DNA from: Hemileia vastatrix
Taxonomy: Eukaryota > Basidiomycota > Pucciniomycetes > Pucciniales > Zaghouaniaceae
Length of the DNA: 64,000 bases
Direction of reading: 5' to 3'
Assembly: GCA_030280995.1 (NCBI GenBank)
Contig: JASXTE010000013.1
Span: 10,633,001 to 10,697,000 of the forward strand
Shown here: piece by piece, positions 34,068 to 44,975 of the stretch
Numbering within the stretch: the stretch's first letter is position 1
Layout of the letters: each line of letters begins with the position of its first letter
Position numbers and translations under genes: made by a program
The notes under the pieces: model-generated
The model's database searches: none
Seen by the model: only the letters and a program-made list of their open reading frames with translations
What the model was told of the DNA's origin: nothing

Positions 34068-35196
34068 TGTGGTAGCCTAAGGTTTAGTATGGCACCTAAG
34101 TAGGTAAATGGAGTTATTACGGCGTGCAATATTTGCGTTATTATTTTATAAAAGGGTTTTATTAAATTTATTTGAGTTTTAAATATAAAGAAATTTGGTT
34201 AAAAGCAAATGCCTACTCAAAAACAATTTATTTTACGGAGAAAACTTATTTTTACGGTCTGAAAATTTTATAAGTATCAAGTCAAGTCACTCAAGAACCT
34301 TGGGAAATTCTTCCAGAATTTTTTACTATTTTTCTTATATTTTTAAATGAATTTTAAAGATTTATAGAAATATTTACGTTTTTAGAAGTTACTTAACTTT
34401 GATAAATTTTCATGGGGTAATTAGAGCTGCGCAGACTACGAAAATTAGTTTGAAATGTAAAGGGAAAGTGGTTCTATCATGTGTAATTTTTCTAGATTTT
34501 TTATTATAGTTTTGAAGGTTCTAATTGAGTCCGGAAGTCCGGACAAACTCCGTTTAGACTTTGTACGGACTCTGCTTCGACTCCGTACGGACTCCGGAGG
34601 CTCTGGATTGACTCTGGGAGAACTCTGGAGGGAAAACTTAGGCACGTGACTAGGAATACTTAAGAGCCTCTCAAACTCGAAATTGAGGGGGGGGGACACA
34701 TCATACAGCTTAATCTTTAACCACCACGGTCTCATTTTTTTTACTCAACAAATTAAATAAATTTGTAATACCCTTATAACTTTATATTTTATATATAACA
34801 TTTTAGAAATACTATTCAACAATTTAAATCACACTTCATACAGGGTATCTTTAGAAAGGTCTTCATCACTGGGACTTGATTATTGCTGTCTCATAAAAAT
34901 TCAAATTATTATAAAAACATAAAAGTCAATCTTTTCAGATCTTTCACTGGTACACCTTAATTGTTGTTATCAGTATTTCTTTCTCAACAGCCACTTTTAT
35001 TTAAATCTCAATAAGCGCTAAATATTTTAGAGTTTCATTATTTTTATCAATCAGATCCAAGTAGACTGGTTAGCTTAGTGATTTAGAATTCCCATTTTGT
35101 TATTTTTATTGGAAGGACGGGGTTTTCAACTAAATCCACACATCTCCTCCGGATTCTGCTTACAGCAAGGCGGCTGTAAGAGTTTACCTTACCATA
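34068..35196 (+). repeat. Gy1 5' LTR
   Basis: Begins TGTGGTAGCC and ends ACCATA. Contains GTCCGGAAGTCCGGAC and ACTCCGTACGGACTCCGGAG short palindromes near 34530-34590, and a run of nine Gs at about 34685. A minus-strand frame (34445-34735) is kept in both LTRs but has no recognisable domain. Confidence 0.95.
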
Positions 35197-35198
35197 GT

Positions 35199-35215
35199 TG
35201 GCGCCCAACGTGGGG
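35199..35215 (+). promoter_or_regulatory. Gy1 primer binding site, tRNA-Lys type
   Basis: TGGCGCCCAACGTGGGG starts 2 nt after the LTR. It is the classical complement of the 3' end of tRNA-Lys(1,2), including the CCA-derived TGG. Confidence 0.85.
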
Positions 35216-35373
35216 TTTTGATCTCTCTAGCTTTCTTTAAAGACTTACTTGGATCAAGAACGTTCTTAGCCTGAAAGAGGCTTATTTTCTGGAACTCTAA
35301 TTGGATTTTTGTTATTGGCCTGCAAGAGGCTTGTTATTTTATTGATTGTTAACGCTTTTATTTACTTATTGGG

Positions 35374-37533
35374 ATGTCTTCTGTTGTTGTTTCTGGATCT
35401 TTTAACCCTCTTACTCCCTCAGTTAGAATTGTTTCTTGGGATGGCCCAAAGTTTGATGGGGAGGAGGTTAAATGGTTCATTAGCAGGTATGAAGCTGCTG
35501 CTGCTGTTGATGGTGCTTCTCATGTGGATATGGTGAAGCAAGTTAGGTTTTTTATTTCTGATAGGGAGGTGGAAAAAGAGGTTATTGCTATGCAGGCATT
35601 CAAGGACAAGGATTGGGTTAAGCTTTTTAAAGCTATGGTTGATAGATGGGGTGTTAGGTTTACTATGATGGACCTCAATAAAATTGTTGGAGACTGGCAA
35701 GCAAAAGGTGGATTTTCTTCTATGGCTGACTTCAAAAAGCTCTTTGTTCAGTTTGATGAAGTGGTGAAATATCTCATACTGGTGGACGAGTTAGTGCATG
35801 AGAACCAGGAAAAAGATTTGTTTTGGTCAGCATGCAGTAGGGATATTCGAATGGACGTCTTGAAGGATCTTTCAAGAAAAGATTTGATGAAGGAACTGCC
35901 TAATGGTGAGCAGAAACTACCGGCTCTGGAGTTTATCAAGGACAACATTCAAGCCCATCTAAAGTTATTGGCGTTGGACAAATATCAAGAGTCATGCACT
36001 CAATATGTTAGCAAGGTCAGCGAAGTTTTGGCTGAAAACAACAATATTATGGTCAAAGCCCAGGAGGCCAAGAAGGCACAAATGGGATTACCTGCTGCTA
36101 AAGTTGAGGACAATGTAGATAATAAGATGGTCAATCACTTGGCCAATTTAACAAAACAATTAAAAATATTTGTTCAAGAAACCCAGAAGGCTAACAAGGC
36201 CCCAATTGCTTCTTCATTGACGTCAACTTCTTATCAGTCCAGAGGTTATGAACTTCAAAATTATAATGGAAATAATAATGGTAACCGCTTCCCAGGCAAT
36301 GGGAGAAATGGTGGGAATGGTGGTAGTAGTTATAGAGGTGGCTACAATGAGCCAAATGTGTGCTCCTATTGTAATAGGAGGGGGCACAGAGAAACAGTTT
36401 GTTTTGCTCTTGATAAGGATATGGATGCTGGGAGAGTTTTATTTGATGGTAAAGTTTATAAATTTCCTGATGGTTCGTTAATCAAGCCCAGTGATGGACA
36501 GTCTCCTTCTGATTTGGTCAGAAGAAGTTTAACGGCTGAAAGGAGAGCCAGATTTGAAGAGGTGACGGATGAAGATGTTAATGCCAAGGGTGGCAAAAAT
36601 GGTAATGGTAATGGTGGTAAAGCTGACAAGGGTAAGGAGAAAGAGGTCAGTAAAGCCACATTTTCTACTTCTTTTGGAGGTTTAGAGCTGGCGACGGTTG
36701 CCCAGGTGGAGGGTAGTTGTATGGCTGGCGAATACAATGTTAATGCTGCTAGAAGAGCAGCTGCTACTAAGGCGAAGAGTAGCATTCAGAGCCAATTGAG
36801 GGCTAATCCTGGCAAGGCCAATAACAAAGTGAACCCTTACTCTAAGGACAAAAATTCTAGTGCTCAAACTGCCGCCAACAAATTGAACCCTTACTCTAAG
36901 GATGAATTATATAAAATGCAGAAGGGGATTGCTGATATGGGGCCCACTATTTATGGAAAGTTTGATTTAAATTGTGAGCCTATGCCAGAGGATGATTCGG
37001 ATTCTGAGGAGGACATACCATTGGCGTCTCTACCCAGACCAAGTTTTAGCGGTCCCATCCCAATGGAGGGTGTAAGAAGGACTAGCAATGGATCAGGATT
37101 AGTGCAAGAAGCTGGTGACGGAGTTAGGGTTATAGAAAGTGAAGATGTTATAATGGGGGGTGAAAATGGCTCGGTTGGACCTCAAAAGGTACCCAGGGCC
37201 AAGGTTGTTAAATCAAAGGTCCAGTATGAGCGGCCAGTAGTTTCTGGTCAAGCTAATGTAATGGACGCAGTTTTGAATAGGGTGAATCAACTGCAGATTC
37301 CCTTATCTTTGGGGAAGTTATTTACAATTAGTCCGGCGCTTGCTGAAAAGCAAAAGAAGCATTTTACGAGGCGTGGGGTTTCCACTGGAGAGGTGGAATA
37401 TATTTGTGAAAATGCTGAAAAGTTTGGGGAAGATGTAGATACACATTTTTCCGCTCCCCTGAGTTACCTGGTGGTAACTCTTAACAGTAAAGAAGTAAAG
37501 GCCTTGGTCGATTCAGGGTCTCAAATTAATTAA
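35374..37533 (+). CDS. Gy1 gag-like protein with CCHC zinc knuckle
   Basis: 719 residues from ATG 35374 (SSVVVSGSFNPLTPSVRI). The first ~270 residues form a helical gag capsid-like domain (YEAAAAVDGASHVDMVKQVR, FKDKDWVKLFKAMVDRWG). A Gly/Asn-rich linker leads to the zinc knuckle CSYCNRRGHRETVC (36361-36402), a canonical CX2CX4HX4C nucleic-acid-binding motif. A Lys/Gly-rich segment and two NPYSKD repeats follow (36830, 36885). The frame ends inside the protease at VDSGSQIN with TAA 37531-37533; the same frame continues directly after it. It is intact up to that stop. Confidence 0.88.
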   Translation: MSSVVVSGSFNPLTPSVRIVSWDGPKFDGEEVKWFISRYEAAAAVDGASHVDMVKQVRFFISDREVEKEVIAMQAFKDKDWVKLFKAMVDRWGVRFTMMDLNKIVGDWQAKGGFSSMADFKKLFVQFDEVVKYLILVDELVHENQEKDLFWSACSRDIRMDVLKDLSRKDLMKELPNGEQKLPALEFIKDNIQAHLKLLALDKYQESCTQYVSKVSEVLAENNNIMVKAQEAKKAQMGLPAAKVEDNVDNKMVNHLANLTKQLKIFVQETQKANKAPIASSLTSTSYQSRGYELQNYNGNNNGNRFPGNGRNGGNGGSSYRGGYNEPNVCSYCNRRGHRETVCFALDKDMDAGRVLFDGKVYKFPDGSLIKPSDGQSPSDLVRRSLTAERRARFEEVTDEDVNAKGGKNGNGNGGKADKGKEKEVSKATFSTSFGGLELATVAQVEGSCMAGEYNVNAARRAAATKAKSSIQSQLRANPGKANNKVNPYSKDKNSSAQTAANKLNPYSKDELYKMQKGIADMGPTIYGKFDLNCEPMPEDDSDSEEDIPLASLPRPSFSGPIPMEGVRRTSNGSGLVQEAGDGVRVIESEDVIMGGENGSVGPQKVPRAKVVKSKVQYERPVVSGQANVMDAVLNRVNQLQIPLSLGKLFTISPALAEKQKKHFTRRGVSTGEVEYICENAEKFGEDVDTHFSAPLSYLVVTLNSKEVKALVDSGSQIN

Positions 37534-37980
37534 ATTTCATTGGAGCAAGCGACGAGTATAGGCTTGCCAATTAAAAGTGGAACTGGGGGAAACCTCAGAG
37601 GTATCGGAGGGCATGCAACAGAGCTGATGGGTACAGCTGAGCATGTCAGGTTAGGCATTGGTGGATCTGTTGGTAAGGTTCACTTATATGTGGCAAGAGG
37701 AGCAGTCAAAACTGTTCTTGGTGGTCCTTTTTTGATGGATTTTGAGGCCAGGATAGGGTATCAAGCTGGCATGGGGATTAGTTTGGAGATCACTGGTGAA
37801 GATATGCGGAGGTTACATATGCCGTTAGCGCCTCCTGGAGATGAAGGTTGGGAAGCACAGCCAGGGACTACTACTCTGTGCCAGGGTTGTGTTTGCACCA
37901 AGAAGCAGCATATAAAACGGACGGCTTCTGGTGAATTATGTTTGTTGGAAAGGGATGAATGCCCTCATTTTTTGGGGTAG
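37534..37980 (+). CDS. Gy1 aspartic protease, rest of domain
   Basis: Continues the gag frame after one TAA. The active site VDSGSQIN lies before the stop; after it come GNLRGIGGHATELMG, VHLYVARGAVKTVLGG and PFLMDFEARIG, matching the flap and the second half of a retropepsin. The C-terminus has CQGCVCTKK. TAG at 37978 is followed by a frame change (+1 to +3) into pol, with a 22-nt overlap of open frames at 37959-37980. Confidence 0.7.
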   Translation: MSLEQATSIGLPIKSGTGGNLRGIGGHATELMGTAEHVRLGIGGSVGKVHLYVARGAVKTVLGGPFLMDFEARIGYQAGMGISLEITGEDMRRLHMPLAPPGDEGWEAQPGTTTLCQGCVCTKKQHIKRTASGELCLLERDECPHFLG

Positions 37981-38225
37981 CTGGGGCTGATCACTCTAAT
38001 GTTGTAATCTCTCCTCAGAATGAGATCCCGGATTGCAATAGGTCAGCTCACTTGGAGATAATTCAAGTGGATTCTCAATTATGTTCTGTTAATATTACTT
38101 TGGAGTGCAAATACGTTTTGGAATTTTCTATATGTTTATTGGATTTACCCTGTTTTTCTATTAAATTTAAAAATGGTGAAAAAGGCAAAATGGGCCAAAT
38201 TAGGTTGGATAAAAATTGAAAGGCT

Positions 38226-40196
38226 ATGTTTTATGACCTCCAGCAAGAGGTTAAACTGCAAGTATCTCCTTTTATTTTGGAACTCCAGCAAGAGGGTAAA
38301 CTGCAAAAATCACATCAAAATCCGATTAAAAATCTCAGTATAATTAAAACACAAAAAAATAATTTATGTGAAAATGTTATTCCAGACCTCCAGCAAGAGG
38401 TTAAACTGCAAGTATCTACTTCTATTTTAGACCTCCAGCAAGAGGGTAAACTGCAAAAATCTAATCAAAATCCGATAAAAAATCTCAGTATAATTAAAAC
38501 TCAAAAAAATAATTTTTGTGAAAATTCGATTCCGGTTCTCCAGCAGGAGGTTAAACTGCCAACTTTCTTTACGGGCGATTTACTGTTGGATAAGGGAAGC
38601 AAAGGTGTTGGAAAATCTGTTTATAAATTAGACGAGGGAAAGGAGAAAAGGGTAAAATTTAAAAATGAAATAAAATATTTTTCTAATTTTTCTTATTCCG
38701 ATTCTGACAATGAAGAAGATTCGTTTGATGAAATTTTTAATGGCGAAACAAAAGTAAATGATTTACCTCAAGATTATTTAGATGTGGAGGAAGCCAAATA
38801 TAAGAAGGTAGCAAATGAGGTTTGACCTATTAATGAACCATTACCTGCTGAATTAAATCCACCCTTGAGAAGACCAAGGTTATCAAGAGATCCTTATGAA
38901 AGTCCCTTGGTAAAAATTCCTCCTGAATTTTTTGAGACGTCAAGAATCACTTTTGAGAGACTGGGTGTTGTTAATTTTGGACCTGATGGTTGGTTGTCTG
39001 GAGAAGAGAAGAAGTTGTTGTTGGATGTGATGGTCAAGCAAGAGAAGGCCATTGCTTTTGTAGAAGAGGAGAGGGGTGTGTTGAAGCATTCCTATGGGGA
39101 GCCTTACAAGATTCCTGTGGTATGTCATGAACCGTGGCAGCAGAAACCAATTCCTATTCCGGCTGCATTAAAAGAAGCCTATATTGAAGTTGTCAGAGAA
39201 TGGATACGCACTGGACTGTATGAGCAATCAACATCAAGTTATTCTAGTCCGGTATTTTGTATCAAGAAACCGAATGGCAAGCTTAGAGTTGTTCATGATC
39301 TTAGGGAATTAAATAGGGTTACAATAAAGGATGCTGGGATACCACCTAGTGCTGAGGAGTTTGTTGAAGCGTTTGCAGGGAGAGTGTGTTATGGTTTGGG
39401 AGATATTATGGGTGGATATGATGAGAGAGAGTTACATCCGGACTCAAGGCCTCTCACTACATTCGATACACCACTAGGGCGTTTACAGTTAACAAGATTA
39501 CCTCAAGGAGCAACAAATTCGGTTGCAGTTTATCAAGCTCAGATGGCTTGGATCCTTCAAAACAAAATTCCACAATATGCTGGAATCTTTACAGATGATG
39601 GAGGAATTAAGGGACCAACAACCGACTATGATAACCAGGTGTTGGAAGAGAATCCCGGGATACACAAATTCATTTGGCAGTTTGCAATTACATTAGAAAG
39701 AATCTTGTTTCGAATTGAAGAGGCTGGGTTAACTATTTCAGGTTCAAAATTTTCCTGTTGTGTTCCAGCCTTAGAAATATTAGGCCATGTGGTATGTAGA
39801 GAGGGTAGGATTATGTCCAAGAAGAAAGTTAACAAAATTCAGTCCTGGCCAAGACCCAAGAATACGACCGAAGTCAGAGGGTTTTTAGGCGTCTGTGTAT
39901 ATGTTAGAATTTTTATCAAGGACTTTTCTTCATTTGCAGCTCCATTGAGATGGTTAACAAGAAAGGATGCAGACTGGGAGTGGAATGAAGAGTGTGAGAA
40001 GGCTTTTGTGAAGTTGAAGGAGGTTGTGGGGAAGGATTTAGTCCTGCACCAGTTGGATTATGGAAAAAATGCTGGCAGAATTTATTTAGCAGTTTATTCA
40101 AGTCAGATTTCAGCTGGGGCGGTTTTGTCTCAGATGGATAAAGCTGGTCACATCAGGCCAGTTAGGTATGAATCTGTAGTATTTACTGAGGTCTAA
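38226..40196 (+). pseudogene. Gy1 pol: linker and reverse transcriptase
   Basis: Frame +3, interrupted by TGA 38217 and TGA 38823. The linker (38226-38825) contains repeated DLQQEVKLQ/ELQQEGKLQ peptides and an acidic end. The RT (38865-40196) shows SYSSPVFCIKKPNGKLRVVH, LRELNRVTIKDAG, TFDTPLGRLQLTRLPQGATN, active site AGIFTDDGGIKGP with the Asp pair, and LEILGHVVCREGRI. TAA at 40194 separates the RNase H region. The 'DDGGIKGP' box is characteristic of a Ty3 group common in basidiomycetes. Confidence 0.88.
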
Positions 40197-41108
40197 TCAA
40201 GATATTCTCAACCAAAATTGGAATTATGTGGTGTGGCGAAAATACTGAAGAAACTTCACCATATTTTGTGGGGGCAACATTTTGAGTTGCAAGTGGATGC
40301 GAAATCGTTAATCCAGATGATTAATTCCCCAAGTTTACCGAACGCACCCATGACGAGATGGGTAGTTTTTATTCAACATTTTTTGTTCAATTTAGTTCAT
40401 AAGCCTGGAAAAAATTTTACTTTGCCAGATGGTTTATCAAGGAGACCACCCACTGAAGAAGATTCAGACTCAGAAGAGTTCGATGAAGATATACCTATTA
40501 TCAAAGCCAGCACTAAAGGAGCTGAAGACTTTCCATACCTCCCCCATGAGGTTAAACTGGCAGGACTATTGTGTTTGGATTATGGTGATGATGACCTCCA
40601 CCAAGAGGATAAACTGGAAAATAGTTTTTATGTTAATAAAGGTGTTGGAAAAGGTGTAGATAAATTTGGTAGAAAGGAGGTAGAAGAAGATGTGGTGTAT
40701 GTAGAGGAAGATGGATTGGTAGTGTGCGATAGTAGTAAGTTAAGGAATGGTGTATATGTTGGAGAATTAGAGAATTTAAATAAAAAGGTGGATAAAGAGA
40801 AAGAGGTATTTTTGAATACGGTTTACGAAGGATCCAAAGGTTCAGAAGAAAAATGTCAACATAGCTCTATTAAAGAATTATTTAGGGGTCAACGATTATT
40901 GGCTCATTCATGTGCAGGTGATATTGGTGATAGAGAATTCCCTATTGATGTTATATTAATTGATTTTCAAGATGAAGTCTGGGGTCAGACTGGTTTTTAT
41001 TTTTTGTTAGTCAAATATTTGTTGACTTTAGAGAGGCCAGAAGATTGTGAAGACGATGAATGGGTGGCTATCAAGAGGAAGTCATCTACGTTTTACCTAT
41101 CTGGTTGA
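40197..41108 (+). pseudogene. Gy1 RNase H and acidic spacer
   Basis: Same frame (+3). SRYSQPKLELCGVAKILKKL and FELQVDAKSLIQMINSPS form the latter half of Ty3 RNase H, following the AVYSSQISAGAVLSQ segment before the stop; NFTLPDGLSRRPP is the usual end. An acidic spacer of about 200 residues follows and includes two more VKL/DKL repeat peptides. The frame ends TGA 41106-41108. Confidence 0.75.
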
Positions 41109-42275
41109 CTTTTAATGAGGAGAAGGTATCCAAATCCTCAAGTAGTTATAACTCAACTGAAGGGGCAAGAATTAGTTTTGAAATCACTGCATGAAGATCT
41201 CGGGCATAGAGGCGTTGGAGAAACTTTTAGAAGAATTTCTGATCGATTTTGGTTGCCTGGCATGAAGATGGCTGTTAAACAGTGGGTTCAGTCATGCGAA
41301 GAATGTCAAAGACGAAGTTATTTAAGGCCAAAAGAACCTGGACGCGCGACCTGTGAATATACGCTCTTTGGGAGAGTTAGTTTAGATGCTGTTCATATAA
41401 AAGAGGGACGGTATAAATATTTAATTGTGGCCAGAGATGATTTATCTGGTCGGGTAGAGGCAGCACCTCTTATTAATTTAACTGCCAAAAATGTGGCAGA
41501 ATTTTTTTTGAATAATTGGGTATTTAGGTATGGGGTGATGAAGTTGGTAACGGTAGATGGAGGTCCTGAATTTGGGACAGAGTTTAAAGAGGCCGTATTG
41601 AAAGTTGGATCAAAGGTTAGGGTAGCAACCCCATATTATCCTGCAGCTGAAGGCATGGTTGAAAGAGGGCATCAAGTTAGTAAGGATGCTTTAGTTAAAA
41701 TGTGTGGGACAAGTGCCGAAAAGTGGCGGCACTATTTACCTTTAGTTTTATTTGCTGATCGAATCACTGCCAAAAGGACAACTGGATTTTCACCTTATGA
41801 ACTTGTTTTTGAACAGAAAGCAGTTTTACCGGTTGATTTAGAAGCTGAATCATATCTTGGAGTTGACTGGGACACGGTCAAAACTACTGATGAATTATTG
41901 TGTGCAAGAATGATGCAGCTAGAAAAGAAAGAAGAATATTTAGAAAAGGCATATTTGCGGATGATGAAGATCCGAAATCAATCAGTCAGATATTGGGATG
42001 AGCGGTTGGCACATCGATTAAGGAAACCTTTGAACCCAGGTGATATGGTCCTGGTGTATAATAGAAGTCTAGAGAGTCAATGGGGAAAGATGTCTTCAGA
42101 TAGGTGGAATGGACTGTATAAAATTAAGGAGCAAGTTTCAGGCAGTTCATATGTGTTAGAAGAGTTGGATGGAGTAGTATTGAAGAAGAGGGTAGCGGCC
42201 AATCAAGTGAAACGGTTCTATCCTAGAGGCACCAGGAGTGCTGAAGTCTCCCTCCGCAATGAGGATAAACTATGA
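41109..42275 (+). CDS. Gy1 integrase
   Basis: Same frame as RT, open from the preceding stop to TGA 42273-42275. The HHCC zinc finger is HEDLGHRG...CEECQRR. The catalytic triad is Asp in VSLDAVHIKEG, Asp in VTVDGGPEFG and Glu in PAAEGMVERGHQ. A GPY-like C-terminal module follows (LNPGDMVLVYNRS, DRWNGLYKIKEQ). No chromodomain is seen. The protein ends in SLRNEDKL, within the recurrent DNA motif described as a separate feature. Confidence 0.88.
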   Translation, partial: LLMRRRYPNPQVVITQLKGQELVLKSLHEDLGHRGVGETFRRISDRFWLPGMKMAVKQWVQSCEECQRRSYLRPKEPGRATCEYTLFGRVSLDAVHIKEGRYKYLIVARDDLSGRVEAAPLINLTAKNVAEFFLNNWVFRYGVMKLVTVDGGPEFGTEFKEAVLKVGSKVRVATPYYPAAEGMVERGHQVSKDALVKMCGTSAEKWRHYLPLVLFADRITAKRTTGFSPYELVFEQKAVLPVDLEAESYLGVDWDTVKTTDELLCARMMQLEKKEEYLEKAYLRMMKIRNQSVRYWDERLAHRLRKPLNPGDMVLVYNRSLESQWGKMSSDRWNGLYKIKEQVSGSSYVLEELDGVVLKKRVAANQVKRFYPRGTRSAEVSLRNEDKL

Positions 42276-42375
42276 TATCAACAAAATTTTATGGATTCCT
42301 CCGCAATGAGGATAAACTATGATGTTTATAAAAACCTTATCGACCTCTGCAACAAGGATAAACTATCTTTTTTTA

Positions 42376-43160
42376 TCAAAAATACTATACTATTGTTACA
42401 CTGTATATGGGAAACGAAACTGTGATGAAACTTAACGAAATGCAAGAAAACCTTCTTTGAAATTTTTGAAATTTAAAATTCTTAAAATATGGGTGAAGAT
42501 AGTGTTGGAAAATTTTAAAAATTTATTGGAAGAAGTGTTCACAGGGGAACCTTCTTAATTTAATATTGGCAAGTGTGGGGGTAATTGATGGGCTGGCTGC
42601 TCTATACACAATTACCCCATAAAGTTTGTTTCCAAAATTTTCCCTGTTTCTAGTTGAATCCTGGCTTTGTCTTTTAATTATAGGAAGTCCACTAAGACTA
42701 TAAACTGGAACAAATTAAGAGACACCGCTCTCAAAGCCGGATTCAAGATTCTTTTTATTTTATTTTGTTTTTGATTTTTTTTATGTTAGCCTGTGATTTA
42801 TTTTCTTTAATATATATTATGAATTATTGTAAAGGTGATGCTCACTGGTGGTCTCTAATCATTTTTATAAATTGAAGGGAGCCCACCCAGTGATCATCAT
42901 TATAAAATTATCTTCTAAAAACTTTCATTTATTTTCTTTTCTTTTCAATTTCTCAAAATTGTGTAACCACATCAAGTTGCACTTGGATGTGGGTATGATG
43001 TTGAGGGTACGGCTCATCAAATGGCCGGGGGGCATCTTTTAAAATTTTATTTTGAAATATTATTTATTACTTTTTTTATCTTTCTTTTCACATTCGTTTA
43101 TCTTTCTTTAAAAATTAAATTTTAACTTTTATATCAAAAATATCTTTTTAAAAAAAAAAT
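42376..43160. other. Gy1 region after integrase, no gene
   Basis: AT-rich DNA. The frame at 42848-43042 has no recognisable domain. A single copy of the recurrent motif lies at 42688. Confidence 0.4.
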
Positions 43161-43164
43161 CTTT

Positions 43165-43202
43165 TATTTTAAATTAAATAAAAATAAAAAAAAATAAAAA
43201 AA

Positions 43203-43239
<37 letters not shown>

Positions 43240-43330
43240 AAATAAAATAAAATAAATAAATAAAAATAAAATAAAATGAAATAAATAATAAAATAACTAA
43301 AAAATAAAAAAATAAAAAAAAATAAAAGGT
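43165..43330 (+). repeat. (AAAT)n microsatellite
   Basis: Runs of AAATAAAT and AAAAT over about 165 bp, imperfect. Confidence 0.85.
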
Positions 43331-43413
43331 ATTTTAGTTTTAGGTAATTTAGATGTTTATATTATTGTTTTTCAAACATTATTCAAGAAAGCTACGTAGC
43401 AGTAAGAACACCA

Positions 43414-44407
43414 TCAAGGGTTGTTATCTTTTGAAGAATCGAAATTAGAAAATTTAGAAGGACCTTGATTGATTTCCTGGGATTCGAATCTTATTTCACG
43501 GTCACAATAGTGTTGAAGCCAGTTGGCTATTTTGAAAAGGTCTCTTAACAGTTTCTCTCTCATCCAAGATTCTGATCTATCAGAGGGCGGGTATTGTTGG
43601 AAATAAGCAATAAGGTTATTAAAATTAGCAAAGAGCTTTTCAGACACTAGGTGAATTGGAACTCTAGGGAAGCTTGGATTAGGTTCTGGCAGGTCATAAG
43701 CTGAATATGAAATTGGAGAACCGGTGGACGCTTATCAAATTAAAATATCAGCAAAATTAAAACCTGAAGATTAAGAAAATAAAAAGAGACAACTAACCTG
43801 TGTCAACACTATCAAGATGGTAATGGAGTGGGATTTTTTATGTTTAAAAAAGGATTTTTAATTTTTGATAGATGAGGAGGACTGGTGTTGGATTTGGTGT
43901 ATGAAGTAGATGTTCTGGGCTTTTTGGATGAAACAAGAGAAGATGAAGATTGCTGGCTATTATAGGACCTTTTGTGCTTCAAGATGTTGGAAGTAGGAGA
44001 AGAATTGTTTGAAGGTTGAAGCATGGCCCTGGGAGCAGTAAGAGTTCTTGGGGGAGTAGCAGCAAGTCTAGATTGGAGAGAAGGACCCAGAGGATTAGGT
44101 GATGAAGAAAGATTTAAATAGGCTGATGGAGAAAAAGGGATGGGATCTTTAGAAGTTGATGGAATAGGGGGTGGAGTAGAAGGTGAAGAAGAAGGAGGAG
44201 GTTTGAAGAAGGAGGCAAAGCTAGTAGCAGTAATTGGGAAAGAACCACAATTCAAGCCAGAAAATTTTCTTTTCTTCTCATAACAGGATAAACAGGCCCT
44301 GTTATAAGTGTGCTTTTCCAGTTGAAAGTGAAGATACATTCCCTATGGGTGAAAGCACAATATTTGCAAGATTGATCAGCTGAAGCAATGAAGTCAGAAG
44401 GTTTCAT
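43414..44407 (-). pseudogene. Antisense gene 2 of Gy1 (zinc-motif protein), frameshifted
   Basis: Starts ATG 44405-44407 on the minus strand with CKYCAFTHREC, a C-x2-C-x6-C cluster. A frameshift is then needed to reach ACLSCYEKKRKFSGLNC and a long Ser/Pro/Thr-rich segment (to 43812). Another shift leads into HYHLDSVDT and a phase-matched intron (donor CACAG/GTTAGT near 43798, acceptor GATAAG near 43732). The last exon reads STGSPISYSAYDLPEPNPS, LIAYFQQYPPSDRSESWM and ends at 43414. The last exon resembles that of antisense gene 1 (AYFQETP...), so the two are diverged paralogues; this one has decayed. The role is unknown. Confidence 0.55.
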
Positions 44408-44487
44408 CTTGTTAGGAGATATTTTTTTGAAGAAGAAAACTTGAAACTAGGATGAAGAAAGCTGGTGGCAAAATCTGGGTTCAAGGA

Positions 44488-44975
44488 TAGAGAAGTTGTT
44501 AGGTCCACCAAGACCCTAAACTGGACTATTATCAAGCTGTTGGGTCCACCTTGACCTTAAACTGGATTTCTTATCAATCAAATGTTTGGTCCACCATGAC
44601 TTTAAACTGGTACTTCATTCATTGTTTAGTCCACTATGACTTTAAACTGGAAAATTAATATCTGCAGGATAATTCAACATTCATTGGACCACTATGGCCT
44701 TATACTGGATTACTTGTCGATCAAATGTTTGGTCCACTATGACATTAAACTGGATTATCAAATTTATTCAATCTTTGGTCAAGCCTAGGCCTTATTTAGG
44801 AATATATCAAGTTATTTATGCACTTAAACAATCTTTGGTCCACCAAGACCAAAAACTGACAATCGATTATATGTTTGGTCCACCAAGACTTTAAACTGGA
44901 ATGTCAATCTTGTTTGGATAACTCAATTCAATCTTTTAATTTATCACTGTCCACTAAGACTCTAAACTGGTTATT
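44488..44975 (+). repeat. Array of GGTCCACCAAGACTTTAAACTGG-type repeats
   Basis: About ten copies at irregular spacing of roughly 35-75 bp (44501, 44545, 44588, 44627, 44684, 44730, 44776, 44837, 44876, 44949). They share (T)GGTCCAC-x-A-x-GAC-x-TAAACTGG. This is the non-coding counterpart of the motif in pol. Confidence 0.8.

Larger units (their letters stand above)
38237..42366 (+). repeat. Recurring motif in Gy1 pol (CTCCAGCAAGAGGTTAAACTG)
   Basis: At least ten copies of CTCC-x-CAA-x-GAGG-x-TAAACT-type sequence: near 38241, 38282, 38388, 38435, 38538, 40541, 40590, 42249, 42298 and 42341. A TCCACTAAGACTATAAACTGG version is at 42688. Within pol the copies stay in one frame and encode LQQEVKL, LPHEVKL, LHQEDKL and LRNEDKL. 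Confidence 0.75.

Noticed and set aside
34445..34735. Minus-strand frame kept in both Gy1 LTRs
   Set aside because: LTR identity alone explains its presence; no domain and different lengths in the two LTRs.
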